Origin: Cyanobacteriota bacterium
GTDB taxonomy: Bacteria; Cyanobacteriota; Cyanobacteriia; SKYG9
NCBI GenBank assembly: GCA_025054735.1
Contig: JANWZG010000035.1
Coordinates: 1 to 15,128 of the forward strand
Direction: 5' to 3'
Length of the DNA: 15,128 nt
The notes under the pieces were generated by a model. It had not been told where the DNA came from, did no database searches, and was given only the letters and a program-made list of their open reading frames with translations. The first letter of the stretch is position 1, and each line of letters begins with the position of its first letter. This document shows, piece by piece, positions 15,037 through 15,128 of this stretch. Both the position numbers and the translations under genes were made by a program.

Positions 15037-15128
15037 GTCACGAGTGTGTTCGCCCTAGCTGGTCTGTTAGTGGGTTGGCTAATCTACCGAGTCTCTATGC
15101 CATTTATGATCGAGCGGATGAGTGCTTA
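15037..15128 (+). pseudogene. In-frame continuation of the ABC-2 permease beyond the TAG
   Basis: Codons after the TAG read VTSVFALAGLLVGWLIYRV and then SMPFMIERMSA, a membrane helix and a short cytoplasmic end that suit the C-terminus of this permease family. The final two bases of the window, TA, are the start of a likely natural stop codon. With this part the protein would be 293 positions long, counting the TAG. No frame change is needed, so a single codon separates this piece from the body. Confidence 0.7.

Overview
The window looks like a piece of a cyanobacterial chromosome. It holds a CyanoP (PsbP-family) photosystem II lipoprotein, an MnmG of the form common in cyanobacteria, and at least nine copies of the HIP1 octamer GCGATCGC (starting at 869, 1082, 2123, 3954, 6396, 9398, 12226, 13075 and 13483). 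About 0.2 copies would be expected by chance in 15 kb. There are no rRNA or tRNA genes, insertion sequences or CRISPR arrays. The genus cannot be read from the sequence.

Layout. 1-96 is the tail of an unidentified + strand gene. 199-594 encodes a small soluble BON-like protein. 661-1617 (minus) is a ten-helix EamA/DMT exporter, convergent with the BON gene and divergent from a + strand ABC importer (1703-4571: lipoprotein binding protein, ATPase, permease). The 85-bp gap between exporter and importer carries a near-perfect NtcA-type site, which hints at nitrogen control. 4632-5280 is a gene graveyard: a decayed nonribosomal peptide synthetase thioesterase fragment on the minus strand, abutting a frameshifted conserved-looking tail on the plus strand. 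mnmG (5401-7314) follows, then a small coiled-coil protein on the minus strand (7351-7716).

8088-10742 (minus) is a compact three-gene unit: a response regulator with a GAF-like segment and a SpoIIE-type phosphatase, an RsbW-like anti-sigma ATPase whose start overlaps the phosphatase stop by one base, and the CyanoP lipoprotein ten bases further on. 11099-12272 (minus) is an overlapping pair of unrecognised cyanobacterial-type proteins, one a membrane protein and one membrane-anchored. prfC (release factor 3) runs 12519-14144. The window ends in an ABC-2 polysaccharide-type permease interrupted by an in-frame TAG, after which 30 more family-like residues continue in the same frame.

No wholly new system is evident. 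The strongest leads are the NtcA-like site between the two transporters, the linkage of a partner-switching phosphatase/anti-sigma pair to CyanoP, the NRPS remnants, and the single-codon interruption of the export permease.
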